DNA from: Desulfobacteraceae bacterium
GTDB lineage: Bacteria; Desulfobacterota; Desulfobacteria; Desulfobacterales; Desulfobacteraceae
Reading direction: 5' to 3'
Length of the DNA: 64,000 nucleotides
Assembly: GCA_016743945.1 (NCBI GenBank)
Contig: JADGFI010000006.1
Coordinates: forward strand, 248,001 to 312,000
A program made the position numbers and the translations under genes. The notes beneath the pieces are model-generated. The model did not search any database. It was not told where the DNA came from and saw nothing but the letters and a program-made list of their open reading frames with translations. Positions 10,801-18,054 of the stretch are shown here, piece after piece (position 1 is the stretch's first letter; the number at the start of each line of letters is the position of its first letter).

Positions 10801-11692
10801 TCTGGACAGGATCACTAGCCGTTACCAGGGGTAAGGTATAATTAATCGCAGTGGGGGAGAAATTAAGATCGGTAAAGGGAATTTCAGGTGCAGAAGGGAT
10901 TACCAGGGTCGGCAGGGTCAACAAACCCGTTGCCGAGGCCCCATCCTTGGTAAACACAAGTTGGGTGAGGCTGAAACTTGCACCACCGTAGCTGAAACCA
11001 AAATCAGGCTCAAAAACCACGGAACCATTAATAATGGTGGTGCCGTCAATCTCAAGGTCAGAAACAGTCAAAAGCAGCTCATCGGTGCCAGGCTTTTTGA
11101 GAGTGTCCGGAACAAACTGAGCCAGCCAGCCAAGGGCCAGGGTGGCCTGGCCGTTAAGCCTATCTTCAACGGCGGCCACACCACAGTGGAGAACAAAGGC
11201 CCCCAGTTGATACGGAGTAAGACTATCAGCCGTTGAATAAGTACCCAGTGGCGAATCATCAAAAAATTCAATCCTATCATCACGCCGTACCACCCGAATG
11301 GACAAATCATAGTATCGTTCAATCTTTGGCGTAAAAACATAGGACCACCTATCTTCTCCCGAGGCATCCTGCCATGACTTGCCGCCGTTTAAGGATATCT
11401 GCACCGTTAAATCAGAGGGTTTGAGATCCTTTTGTTCACTTTCAAGAATACCGGTAATCTCAACCTTGCCATCCCGGTCCCGCAGATCTTCAGCGTAAAA
11501 AACAATTTCACGGGAATCAAGATCTTCATACAGGGTGCCGTTAACCATGACCATATCCAGATAACCCAACTCGTCCCCATCATACCAAGAAGCATGGGAG
11601 ATGGAAATTTTCAACAGTAACACCAGGCCCAGAAAAAGACAGGGAAAATATGAAGCAATGCGTACTTTAGACTCTTTTCTCAATATCATCAA
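1829..11692 (-). CDS. Giant (3287 aa) exported repetitive surface protein
   Basis: One uninterrupted frame with a signal peptide (MMILRKESKVR, hydrophobic stretch, SISHAS). From about residue 150 to 2000 the protein consists of diverged modules of roughly 450 residues. Each runs through recurring beta-rich signatures such as GGFATLSLS, ITPTNDLL, YGLGVDNNLFWLGLRG, PADKPLTLS and ATAKVFHDG. Residues about 2000-2400 are another beta-rich region (YSLGGGIAYHM, YGGAEVDLAAGVYPF), followed by an Ig-like segment and a low-complexity tract of KRT/KRI and LPVAVGDSTK repeats near residues 2850-2910. No enzyme motif is visible. It lies between an outer-membrane barrel gene and an FN3 gene on the same strand, which suggests a cell-surface assembly. 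AAGGA precedes the ATG by 8 bases. I do not recognise the family. Confidence 0.9.
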   Translation of the reverse strand: MMILRKESKVRIASYFPCLFLGLVLLLKISISHASWYDGDELGYLDMVMVNGTLYEDLDSREIVFYAEDLRDRDGKVEITGILESEQKDLKPSDLTVQISLNGGKSWQDASGEDRWSYVFTPKIERYYDLSIRVVRRDDRIEFFDDSPLGTYSTADSLTPYQLGAFVLHCGVAAVEDRLNGQATLALGWLAQFVPDTLKKPGTDELLLTVSDLEIDGTTIINGSVVFEPDFGFSYGGASFSLTQLVFTKDGASATGLLTLPTLVIPSAPEIPFTDLNFSPTAINYTLPLVTASDPVQNFEIISGTHGVSLVLSELSVNINTANQIPISLANLDGEILLGSGYGGITIPNLELVENQISYGTKAIADAAAAAQTAGSDVAGAGQDLAGKITIPNTDFCISNLGGTINLQDKSVSMSGAFDFPAEFGGGSVFLPADKPLTLSPSGISTAGEIVFDLGTLPTLHLSGFPLALSALALDLRNNIPSGSLAGEVTLTNFGDVGLDMQADIDASGLSSLRMAAMPEGGSRSMDVGGFATLSLSKAVLTYENSRFEVELDGAITPTNDLLTSINGIGEQLLFSGLSIGRDAIAIASDLEGWHNITGASAGFEGAMVQLTQYGLGVDNNLFWLGLRGQASLGGSSASATAKVFHDGSTDIEGIDLTNIYFSLGDFFLKVGKDAIAEGGRIANNTQGYIGGLPQTLIEKLPAGALNEAKELVVQLQNFQVDLANRSVSLGSVGYTPATPLDVTLGPVTMRFAGIRFTTSSASIDGSISLEGLGLPVSDLPFTDLYLGADGIAGEIDLIGDAGSRTINILEGKYGFGLNLNALSVTVDTRKALANMVSLETFSGGLLFGTGFNSLEIPDLELLAGNAISWGRNTATAAQGFLGRLTLPGGQFSLGDLGGFLDLEEKSLSIAGTLYLPPSMGSASLTIPADKPLTLSAANGLTTSGPLVFDPADLPALPLASIDTTLTALSLDVSHGNISGTLAGDLNFSQFGGLQIAITAAIDKKGLQEITIDSGNIDKSFDLKGFATLGLSRVRTGKKNNENFYVEIDGNITPTHDLFKDYGKSIDFAGLRIFKSGIEFAGNLDGWHTAQDATFTVNAAKLSLKEYGIGVYHGALWFGLKGEATYLDNEMSLTAKIFQDGTYEISDFGFEGLYLALGDFSLRTSAEAIAGKISGAGSINAGFLTDYLPEDLKDPLTGELQVEFSNLGVDLKNKIITSGTVTLPFKKPLTPNFGIFSAMIRSVSFGFDGASVDGDFSIQKLADIDLPTPPTGISFTDIELLPDGFMGTASYHATADPVRIPVLTGEYGIDLFLSELTVAVDTTATDVLDKIRLTDLDGAIELGPGYDMAEPVTQLRMLADNGITWGVATLGDLSEAAQKEAERLQSGLSFSIPGTSFSVDKLNGRLYLKDKRMKVWGKIQLPSDLGGGSVGLTQANALVLSASGVSTTGEVDVDLGSLTSGFKIAGFGADITSFSFGVAANAISGSIAGDIKLAMFDNLSIGVGVALGNKGISKLSVTADEIDKPLTIGGFATLTLDAIAIGGGFGGEPFFVDLDGNLALENEAIGDLPQTFDFDGLKIYKDALDLADAGLGMQKIPKATIAINDSMAMLLSEYGFGVKDNRFWIALSGGVNMAGQEVTATARLYHNSPHFELVSFGADNLTVAIGDFTLRSSIAFSNEAGFEVEGGLHLGALMDAIPSEGYKNALGELPVTIKDVQFDLSDLSNPKFLSGAIVFAPDSSIPINTKFFNASVDGFEVGMAGGSPYGRVLGGTISFNAVGALPALEGVSISDLGLTGGGLQGTVNWSGSKTLHVVEDDNYGVDAVLSSISILFDSTQKEITDMFVLGGLDGSLAFGEGYKTSISPAIDFLDGAYGFAAGEGSKLTLPGTSIDLRNVSGSFNFAQGSVTVGGLIAIPYEETQIVFDVDDLTFSADGILGEVSLADGKTVDLSASLGFGALLTEASLEFDNSFALSAGSLGMELTLEKFFGLLVAAHLTLDNDGVDEWGLGGETGQKFTANAGFANLEVSKFGAGYESADGGLYFSMDTKVTMNKESVLSALPAELTLSGIEVYATTVKIDSAGVSSEVNYTVSLAGVDLTIKEIGFGYVDGDGLFLAVAGDLNLASLAKMGTGFEVYKSKVVFTKEMTLDIHKPAFDMGGTLALEDDRFKAGLAVEVAGLFEGMEGLFEVGSEGEGAASFVYWQVQLKVPSRLPLSPLPLTVYSLGGGIAYHMRVTPSKNSVVFDAHKGTLLTLTALVDIGSTDNAESWYGQFSLSVDSNARVVLGGKSWIMEGRNPAVSPHIEGTIELGGSPAIFHIEAGLNFSKEVSDIEVVAAKGQVDILFAQNDWHIYFGSKKTPLSATVLKYLGGQGYLQIDRGGLAMGVRKQFDLKGSAWIFYGRLYGGAEVDLAAGVYPFYIDAKGKIWIGLEAGVHVAGDDYEIISAYAELGGQFKAPPVYIGLHGKARYSFLWGTISGTWDMTFTYPDNPPPGIADQGIEAMPLIAYSLPEEGATGVSRVDSININTTIPIQEPFRYDDGNWYVLMVERVGGSNSIAARTYVDLTDRQDTWDNSLRFYMDMGGIDAAKYSVAGGKIGTTKLQYTPQNILYAGGDFVYKARLTLCKWEGRDGYSASSQDFDMTRVQEEIKHEDLVVHFKTTSEDVSFREGLFEVYPTRSTKPVYADTNIYLVSKAIRDGQKWNSLMQEANVDLQVIDAANQAIAGHVEGSLLTYDEQEGSMRYMNRFIPDAPLKPIRMVENGVTGVKLPAVVLDDGSYQNPFTYVEPPGEEGAGQEGSGEEASAVAAVATPVAQSATVTPLSAVKTAGSPGGVQKKVGSGGSTKRTKRIKRTKRIKRTKLPVAVGDSTKLPVAVGDSTKLPVAVGDSTKLPVAGDSLSKAKIGSVSGDILVSTDFVDPVPYDWYWSGEHTIQVVKNGAEQEKVYTSAFTTETPAEGEEAVPYDSTAEVISQSVSDPHFYVNYTVDQDAYQADIRAARIERVWAAVSEIFWANMALEPMRYPVTVVDPPGSWGQGGGTHVEWREGSVCGQFDSPHDLWGVEGGESANLFPADWESVKGAYKEAQWYIYNLALRGCAGPQAEIAAVEEAFNVYKEEAFIRHSVAEFRSLEFRFTTQAPVNWSEVEFLVVVEPEFNGAIALGGSNGVVLAAAPALASHVFGPDEYVIRSQAGSLEHRLELIPKNRESFNGDTFVGLIEFYRSRGIPLTNVGRVGMYERGLEQNTSSEEGAGQEYGLERGEPLHYTGHITTLRTSRPASSDRTDELQDANGNPIR
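3031..3135. repeat. 30-bp tandem repeat (3.5 copies) inside the giant gene
   Basis: Units start at 3031, 3061, 3091 and 3121 (the last is a half copy) with one or two substitutions. In the coding strand they give LPVAVGDSTK repeats. The period is a multiple of three, so copy-number change would keep the frame. Confidence 0.95.
3133..3180. repeat. 9-bp tandem repeat encoding KRT/KRI units
   Basis: Five 9-bp units (tacgctttr) directly abut the 30-bp repeat array. They encode a strongly basic KRTKRIKRT tract in an otherwise acidic to neutral exported protein. Confidence 0.95.
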
Positions 11693-11760
11693 AAATTCCT
11701 TACGAAGGGGGAATCATTTTTCCCTGCTGCCGGGAAAAATGCAACTTAAATCAGGTGGCG

Positions 11761-13395
11761 TTAAAAGGAAAACAGATAGGACAATTCCATTAAATTTTCA
11801 CTATAGGTTTGATCCGTGGTCGTGGAATCAGACTTATAATTACGCTGTTCAGCAGTGAACCGTATGGATTTTGACATGTCCCCCCAGGGATGGTAACTCA
11901 CCCTGGCCTGGTAGGCATGATAATCTGTGTCATCTGCAAATTTTCGATTGCTGTTGGTTGTCTGGGCCAGCAAATCAAAGGCCCAGTTTTTACCGGCATC
12001 ATACCCAAGATCGATTTTTCCGCCCACCTTGGATTGGTCCCCACCAGTTTGATCTGTTAACCGATAGTCCAGATGAAGGGTGGAACGAAAAAGGTTGTCA
12101 TTGCTGAAACGCTTTTTCCAACCCACAGTTCCCCTCAGGGTGCTGATATCTATATCCACACCGCCAAGGGCATCATCATTAATATCTGTATAAATATAGG
12201 CTCCGCCCAATCGCCACCCGGTTTTGGGTCGTACATTGATATAGATTTCACCCTCATTCTGACCCAGGTCAGCCCCTCGCCCCTCCATACTTTTGGCCTG
12301 GAAACGCAGACCAACGTCACCCCTTTTCAGAAAATCAGGCCGAAAATCACAATAGAAGGTACCGTCATTAATATCCTGGGTGGCCCCAAGGCTGCCATTC
12401 AGATTGTCCCGGGAATGTTTGAGGGTAAGCCTGAATTTAAGCTGGCGGTCAAAATGATAGGAGGTATCATTTTCAAAGCGTTCCCGGTCGGCGGCACCTG
12501 AACCCACCAGGGGCGAAAAATCAGGGTCAACATATTCATAGGTAAAGTTGGAGCGAAGGGAACGGGGAAGCGGCTTGGTCAGGAGTCGAAGTTTAATAGC
12601 ATGACTTGTTTTAGAAGAATGATCCTCTTTCAGGTTATCAACCCCCTGCATCAATGCCAGGGTGGATTTAGCGGTAATATACCGGTTGAAACGCCAGTCC
12701 GCATCAATACCGCCATTGATGGCGCTGGCCCCATCGGGGTCCACGGTTTCATAGTCCCCGGATTCACGGCGATCCCGTACCATTGCCATGGTAACTGCCA
12801 CTTTTTGTCCGGCATCGGCCACATAGAGCACATTGGCACTGCCCAGCCAGCGATCCGGCTGCTCATTGTCAACCGTTGTGACCATTTCCTGCCAGCTGGC
12901 TTTTTGAATACCGCCGACAAAAGAAGTTTTAAATCCAGTTTTCTTGTCCTGCCCCAGGTCCAGCTTAAACCCTTTGAGGGAGGTGGAAAAGACGTAGGGG
13001 TTATAGGAGGCTGCAATATCCCCAAGTTCTGCCCGTCTTTCTTTTGTATAATGATACCCTCGGAAATAAAGAAGACGCATCTCCTTTGAATCCACCTGTT
13101 CATCATTGGTTGCCCGGCCCCGAAAATCAAATCCTACCCTGCCCTGGTTTTTCTTCTCCTTTGAAAGATAAAAAGACAACTCTTGACGATAGTATTCACC
13201 ATCATTCACAGTTGCGCCGGCGGCTTCACCCTGGGTTTTTTTCACATTAAAATAGGTGGCTGACTGGCCCCGAACCTTCCATTTTTCATCACTCTTTTTT
13301 TCCGGGGCTTCACCCCAGGCAATATTAGCAGAACACAGCATTCCAAAAACTATAAACACCCAGATTACCCGTTTCATATCAATTACCCGCTTCAT
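11761..13395 (-). CDS. Outer-membrane beta-barrel protein
   Basis: 544 residues with a signal peptide ending near SANIAWGEA. The sequence alternates short amphipathic strands rich in aromatic residues and Arg/Lys/Asp, and it ends in ELSYLFSF with a terminal Phe, the usual signal for outer-membrane barrel assembly. There are no cysteines of note or haem motifs. The start region contains an 18-bp tandem duplication giving MKRVIDMKRVIW, so ATG at 13395 (GGGGAG ribosome binding site) or 13377 could be used. The gene lies between the CARDB-domain gene and the giant exported protein in the same direction. I infer that it exports, anchors or exposes that protein, but a generic porin is also possible. 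Confidence 0.8.
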   Translation of the reverse strand: MKRVIDMKRVIWVFIVFGMLCSANIAWGEAPEKKSDEKWKVRGQSATYFNVKKTQGEAAGATVNDGEYYRQELSFYLSKEKKNQGRVGFDFRGRATNDEQVDSKEMRLLYFRGYHYTKERRAELGDIAASYNPYVFSTSLKGFKLDLGQDKKTGFKTSFVGGIQKASWQEMVTTVDNEQPDRWLGSANVLYVADAGQKVAVTMAMVRDRRESGDYETVDPDGASAINGGIDADWRFNRYITAKSTLALMQGVDNLKEDHSSKTSHAIKLRLLTKPLPRSLRSNFTYEYVDPDFSPLVGSGAADRERFENDTSYHFDRQLKFRLTLKHSRDNLNGSLGATQDINDGTFYCDFRPDFLKRGDVGLRFQAKSMEGRGADLGQNEGEIYINVRPKTGWRLGGAYIYTDINDDALGGVDIDISTLRGTVGWKKRFSNDNLFRSTLHLDYRLTDQTGGDQSKVGGKIDLGYDAGKNWAFDLLAQTTNSNRKFADDTDYHAYQARVSYHPWGDMSKSIRFTAEQRNYKSDSTTTDQTYSENLMELSYLFSF

Positions 13396-13541
13396 ACCAA
13401 CTCCCCGCTTTTAATACAGATTGAAGTCAACCATCAAGTCATCAGATACGCCTGTCACCCAGGCAGCAAAATCCCGCTTCGGCTCAAAAAAAAGAAACCC
13501 ACATTTCAAAATTTAATATTTATATTTATGTTTATGGGAGG

Positions 13542-14381
13542 TTAAAAATATGGCCCACCTGTGTTGTTTGTTTCATCGCTTTCAGGAACAATATTAGACG
13601 GGTCAATGTTGATAAGCGTTACTTGATACCCAAAATAGGGGGAAGAAAAAGTATAGGTATCACCGGAATCTATTGCAGGAATATTTTGCGTCACAGGACC
13701 ACTGCCTTTATAATGGGTAACTACAACGGTGGTAGGCAAACTTGTGGCCGAGCCTGCATTGGCAATGGTTACTGGAAACTGGCTAGTGGGAAATGATCCC
13801 ACGGACTGGATAAGAAGATCTGCCTGGGCAGTGGGAGCACTGCCGCCTCCTGAAGTGACCGGCGCTATTTCCTGGCCGGGAATAGAGGGTGTTTCCTCGG
13901 TCCACTCGGCAAGACTTGAGCCAAAAAGATCGTTACCAGCCAATTCGATAAGAAGATATTCGCCCTCTACCTCATCAAAGACAAAACGGGACACCCCTCT
14001 TTCGGTCAATTGTCTTGCATCATCAAGGGTTTCATACCGTTTTTCCCATCTGACATAAAGAAATTGTTTCACATTGTCGGCAACTACCCGGTTCACCCAA
14101 TAATCAACCCGATAAATTTCATAGGTACGAAAATCACTATACAAGGCATCCGTAAAGGTGAGGTAATCCTGACGAAACCGATCCTCGCTGACATAGTCAA
14201 GAAACTCACGGGCATCTTCATTTTCATAGGCCCTTAAAAGACTCCGCAAAACAGTCTCAACCTTGTCAGCCCTGCCCTGGTTTTTTATTACCAGTTCCCG
14301 ATCAAAACTTGAATCTCCATACACCTGTACGCTAAAACACAAAAAACAAAAAACCATTCCCCATAATACCCTGGATTTCAT
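13542..14381 (-). CDS. Exported protein with C-terminal CARDB-like domain
   Basis: 279 residues with a signal peptide (MKSRVLWGMVFCFLCFSVQVYG). Residues about 30-160 look like an NTF2/SnoaL-type alpha+beta fold (the VETVLRSLLRAYENED and WEKRYETLDD regions). A Gly/Ser-rich linker follows, and residues about 185-279 fit a CARDB-type beta-sandwich: ADLLIQSVG, VTIANAGSA, VVVTHYKG, IPAIDSGDTYTF and the closing DPSNIVPESDETNN. CARDB domains are extracellular binding or adhesion modules. It is first in the four-gene exported-protein run, so it probably belongs to the same surface system. The binding target cannot be told from sequence. Confidence 0.8.
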   Translation of the reverse strand: MKSRVLWGMVFCFLCFSVQVYGDSSFDRELVIKNQGRADKVETVLRSLLRAYENEDAREFLDYVSEDRFRQDYLTFTDALYSDFRTYEIYRVDYWVNRVVADNVKQFLYVRWEKRYETLDDARQLTERGVSRFVFDEVEGEYLLIELAGNDLFGSSLAEWTEETPSIPGQEIAPVTSGGGSAPTAQADLLIQSVGSFPTSQFPVTIANAGSATSLPTTVVVTHYKGSGPVTQNIPAIDSGDTYTFSSPYFGYQVTLINIDPSNIVPESDETNNTGGPYF

Positions 14382-14424
14382 TCATATCTCCTTTAAAACA
14401 AAATTTTATGTTTGATGAACATGC

Positions 14425-14480
14425 AAAAAGTCGAACCCATTTAAAGAATTGGCATCAAAGTTAAATAGGTTCGACTTTTT
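14425..14480 (-). terminator. Inverted repeat between phoR and the CARDB gene
   Basis: A perfect 13-bp inverted repeat (AAAAAGTCGAACC at 14425-14437 and its complement at 14468-14480) surrounds a 30-base loop and ends in T runs on both strands. It lies downstream of phoR and upstream of the CARDB gene, so it most likely ends the pho transcript. The long loop makes it atypical. Confidence 0.6.
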
Positions 14481-14681
14481 ATAATATCATCATTAATTAT
14501 CTGAATGTTCGATTTCTTACTACACAAACAACACAATTTCCACACATTTATTTCACAAATCGCACAAATCGCACATAGAAATTGTAAAAATTTCATTAAT
14601 TCTATGAATCCATTTTATTTATTGTATAATATTCGAGAAAAGGAGTAGGTTTTAATTTCGCGTCTATTTTTAATTTCGCGA
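14481..14681. other. AT-rich intergenic stretch with short direct repeats
   Basis: No gene is visible. It has short CACAAATCG repeats near 14553-14575 and a 13-base direct repeat TTTTAATTTCGCG at 14650-14662 and 14668-14680, next to the phoR stop codon. It may hold the promoter of the exported-protein operon, but no convincing -35/-10 pair was found. Confidence 0.5.
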
Positions 14682-16514
14682 CTAGGCTGGAATACTAATT
14701 TTAAAGGTTGTACCCTGGCCTCTGAGACTTTCCACCTCAATCTTGCCACTGTGATATTGGATAATATGCTTAACAATGGCAAGCCCCAAGCCTGTGCCGC
14801 CTTCATTCCGGCTGCGGCCCTTGTCCACCCGGTAAAACCGGTTAAATATTTTTGGCAGATGTTCCTTTTCCATACCAGTTCCAAAATCTTGAACCTTAAT
14901 CACCACCACCCCCTCTTGACAGATCACGCCAATGGCGATTCTTGTCTTTTCCGGGTTATATTTAATGGCATTGTCCAAAAGGTTGATAATGGCCTGTTCC
15001 ATGAGGATGGGATCTATCCTGACAATGATGGTTTCAGAGCAATCCATGGTAATCTGAATATTTTTGTCTTCTGCCCAGGGCTGACAGATATGGAGAACAC
15101 CTTCCAGAAGCATTGCCAGGGGATGGGATTCAAACTTAATATCGGTTCCCTCAAGCCGCTCCAGCCGTGACAGGGCCAAAAGGTCATTGATCAGCTCAAC
15201 CATCCGGTTGACATTCTTTTCAATGATCTTTAAAAAAGTTTCGCTGTTTTGGGTTTCCTTGTCTTCCAGCATCTGCTGGAGGGTTTCTATAAACCCTTTG
15301 ATGGTGGTTAACGGGGTTTTTAATTCATGGGAAACATTGGCGGCAAACGCCTTGTGCATCATTTCCAGACGCCGGATACGGGTAATATCATGAAATATAA
15401 TCAAGGTTCCCATTCTCTCTTTATGGGTATCGTAGAGAGCGGTTGAATGGATATTCAAAACAATGGGCTCTCCCCGTTCAATTAAAATATCATCCTCAAC
15501 CGGCTCATGGGTGGACAATGCTCGCTGGATAAAAGTCTGGAGTTCATAATTCCTGGCCACTTCCAGAATGTTTTTTTTCTTGAGTGTCGGGGCGGGAAAA
15601 TCAAATATTCTAGCCGCAGCCGTGTTGATGGTGATAATCTGCTCATTGTTGTCAATGGCAATCACTCCTTCTTGCATACTTGTGTGAACCGCCTCAAGCT
15701 CATGGCTCCGGTTCTTGAAATCCTGAATTTTTTCGGCTAATTTTGCAGCCATTTGATTCATTGCCCGGGCCAATTGGGACAACTCTTGGGTATCCGGGGC
15801 GGCTAATCTATTGTTCAGATTCCCCTTGGCAAACTCAATGGCCCCTTTTGTCATCTGCTCCAAAGGCTTTGTGATCCTTCTGGCCACATAAAAGCTGGCA
15901 ATGGCGGCGGAAATGAGGGTAAGAATGAGGGCCGCCAGGATATTATTACGTACATCTGTAATTTTTTTATCAATCTCAGATACGGACACCGCCGTCCTGA
16001 CCACGGCAATCACCTGGTTTGTTAGGACGGTTGATTCAGTTGATTCCTTTGGGGTCACAGATTTTCCCTGATTATCCCGGATCACGGGAAAAGCAATATA
16101 CATCATGTTCTGATCCAGAGTAGAGCTGTAGCGAATGGAAAGTCCCCTTCGGCCTTCCAGGGCCGCTTGTATTTCAGGACGGGCCAAATGATTTTCCATG
16201 GTCTCAACCCGTCCAAAGGAGTCCCCCACCACCACGCCGGAGGGCAGAACAATGGTGACCCTTGTCTGGATGATTTCTCCCACTTTTTTGCACTGGCTGT
16301 CAATTTGCAAGATCGCCTCTCTGTCCTCGATCAGGAGATGGGCAAACTTATTTTGCAGCAATTTTGCCTGGATGGTCAGTTCTTTTTCCGAATTCTCAAG
16401 AAAAAAATTCTTGAAATACCGGGTGGAATACCAGGTCACCACGCTAAGGGACAAAAGGATGATCACCAGAAAGGAGGGAAATATCTGCCAGATGAGTTTT
16501 TGCTTTTTATTCAT
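14682..16514 (-). CDS. phoR: PhoR-type sensor histidine kinase
   Basis: 610 residues: transmembrane helix at about 10-30, periplasmic sensor loop, second helix at about 190-210 (NILAALILTLISAAIASFY), HAMP (RRITKPLEQM), PAS (MQEGVIAIDNNEQIITIN), HisKA with VSHELKTPLTTIKGF, and an HATPase domain with NLLDNAIKYNP, DFGTGMEKEHL and GGTGLGLAIVKH. Every catalytic box is intact. It sits 17 bases after phoB and behind phoU, matching the Pho regulon order, so phosphate sensing is the likely role. No pst transporter genes are in the window. The periplasmic sensor domain suggests the PhoR subfamily with an extracytoplasmic region. Confidence 0.9.
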   Translation of the reverse strand: MNKKQKLIWQIFPSFLVIILLSLSVVTWYSTRYFKNFFLENSEKELTIQAKLLQNKFAHLLIEDREAILQIDSQCKKVGEIIQTRVTIVLPSGVVVGDSFGRVETMENHLARPEIQAALEGRRGLSIRYSSTLDQNMMYIAFPVIRDNQGKSVTPKESTESTVLTNQVIAVVRTAVSVSEIDKKITDVRNNILAALILTLISAAIASFYVARRITKPLEQMTKGAIEFAKGNLNNRLAAPDTQELSQLARAMNQMAAKLAEKIQDFKNRSHELEAVHTSMQEGVIAIDNNEQIITINTAAARIFDFPAPTLKKKNILEVARNYELQTFIQRALSTHEPVEDDILIERGEPIVLNIHSTALYDTHKERMGTLIIFHDITRIRRLEMMHKAFAANVSHELKTPLTTIKGFIETLQQMLEDKETQNSETFLKIIEKNVNRMVELINDLLALSRLERLEGTDIKFESHPLAMLLEGVLHICQPWAEDKNIQITMDCSETIIVRIDPILMEQAIINLLDNAIKYNPEKTRIAIGVICQEGVVVIKVQDFGTGMEKEHLPKIFNRFYRVDKGRSRNEGGTGLGLAIVKHIIQYHSGKIEVESLRGQGTTFKISIPA

Positions 16515-16531
16515 ATGCCTATACTTTGCAA

Positions 16532-17224
16532 TTAAGATTCCTTAAACCGATATCCAACCCCTCTGACAGTTTCAATGTGGGCGGCATATAGTTTTAATTT
16601 TTTGCGCAGCCCTACAATGATCACATCAACACTTCTTTCAGTGACGGCATAATTTTCACCATGGATGGCGTCCACAATCTGCCCCCGGGTGAAGACCCAC
16701 CCCTTTTTATCTGCCAAAAAAGAGAGCAAATCAAACTCAGACAGGGTCAGATCAATCATCTGGCCCTCTATGGTGACGATATGCTTGGCCCGGTCGATCA
16801 CCATATCCCCTTCCTGGTTGATCCGGGGAGGTTCCCCGGGAATTGTTTTTTGACGGCGCCTTAAAATGGCACGGATTCTTGCGGTAAGCTCCTTGGGACT
16901 GAAGGGTTTGGATATATAGTCATTGGCCCCAAGCTCCAGGCCTGCCACAATATCGGATTCTTCCCCCTTGGCCGTGACCATGACAATGGGAATATCCATA
17001 GTCGTATCTTCTTTTTTCAAATGCCGGGTCACTTCAAGCCCGTCAATACCGGGCAGCATGAGATCCAAAACCAGAAGATCCGGCCGAAAATTTTTGGCAA
17101 TCTTAATGGCCGCCTCGCCTGTCATGGCGGTGAGGATGGTATATCCTTCGCTTTTGAGATTATATTTAATCAGTTCAATGATATCTTCTTCATCATCTAC
17201 AATGAGTATGGTTTCCTTAGACAT
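16532..17224 (-). CDS. phoB: PhoB-type response regulator
   Basis: 230 residues with an N-terminal receiver (ILIVDDEEDII acidic pocket, phospho-acceptor in LLVLDLMLPGIDG, TAKGEESD, conserved Lys in YISKPFSPKEL) and a C-terminal OmpR/PhoB winged helix (LTLSEFDLLSFLADKKG, ERSVDVIIVGLRKKL, VRGVGYRF). The GVGYRF ending is typical of the family. It lies between phoU and phoR, the usual cognate pair, and is predicted to be phosphorylated by PhoR and to activate phosphate-starvation genes. Confidence 0.93.
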   Translation of the reverse strand: MSKETILIVDDEEDIIELIKYNLKSEGYTILTAMTGEAAIKIAKNFRPDLLVLDLMLPGIDGLEVTRHLKKEDTTMDIPIVMVTAKGEESDIVAGLELGANDYISKPFSPKELTARIRAILRRRQKTIPGEPPRINQEGDMVIDRAKHIVTIEGQMIDLTLSEFDLLSFLADKKGWVFTRGQIVDAIHGENYAVTERSVDVIIVGLRKKLKLYAAHIETVRGVGYRFKES

Positions 17225-17276
17225 TTTCTATCCTGTTGTATATGGTTTTAATCGGGTTTCATGGGAAACCAGGGTA

Positions 17277-17924
17277 TCAGGTATGACGGATAATTTCTCC
17301 CTCAATCAAATAAATCACCTCTTCGGCAATATTGGTAGTATGGTCTCCGACCCGTTCAATATGCCGTGAAATCAAATACATATTAATGATTTCCTCAACC
17401 ATTTGGGGGTGTTTTTGGATATCTTTTTTCATGATCCCATAGGCATCATTTCTCATAATATTGACCATTTTGTCCATTTCCCGGACCCGATAGGCCATGT
17501 CAACATCCATGGTGACCAGGGCATCCAGGCTCATCTTCAACATTTTTGCAGCCAGATCCCCCATGGCCGTATAATCATATTTAAACTTATTGGGATTCTT
17601 GGAAGAGATGATATACCGCCTGGCAACATTGACAGCATAATCGGCAATTCGTTCCAGGTCATTGTTGATCTTGATCACCGCCACAATCAGGCGCAAATCC
17701 GTTGCCACGGGCTGGTACAAAGCCAGCATTTTGAGACATTCCTCTTCGATTTCTATTTCCCGCTCATCCACTTTAAAATCCGTATCAATGATCGACTGAG
17801 CCTGTTCCAGGTCCTCGGTTTGAACTGCAGTCACCGATCGTTTGAACCGATCCTCCACCATGGCTCCCAAAGAGAGAATTTCTCGTTTGATCCGAAGCAT
17901 TGACCGATCAAGATGGGTTGTCAT
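17277..17924 (-). CDS. phoU: PhoU phosphate signalling protein
   Basis: 215 residues, the usual PhoU length, made of two repeats of a three-helix bundle with the metal-binding signatures (DFKVDEREIEIEEECL, DLRLIVAVIKINNDLERIADYAVN and RHIERVGDHTTNIAEEV). PhoU links the Pst transporter to PhoR and represses the response when phosphate is plentiful. It is the first gene of phoU-phoB-phoR, 52 bases ahead of phoB. No clear Pho box was recognised upstream of 17924. Confidence 0.95.
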   Translation of the reverse strand: MTTHLDRSMLRIKREILSLGAMVEDRFKRSVTAVQTEDLEQAQSIIDTDFKVDEREIEIEEECLKMLALYQPVATDLRLIVAVIKINNDLERIADYAVNVARRYIISSKNPNKFKYDYTAMGDLAAKMLKMSLDALVTMDVDMAYRVREMDKMVNIMRNDAYGIMKKDIQKHPQMVEEIINMYLISRHIERVGDHTTNIAEEVIYLIEGEIIRHT

Positions 17925-18054
17925 TCTTACCCCCGCAAATTGTGTCTTTTTTTATTACTGGGTTTATTTCACCAGGCCTTCTATTTTTAAAAGAGGTTTT
18001 ACCCTTTCTCGATTAGAATTATGTTAGAGTTGTATTAAAACAAGATTAATTTTA

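Noticed and set aside
1829..11692. Numerous plus-strand open frames opposite the giant gene
   Set aside because: They are shadows of the 9.9-kb minus-strand gene and have no coherent start sites or recognisable sequence.
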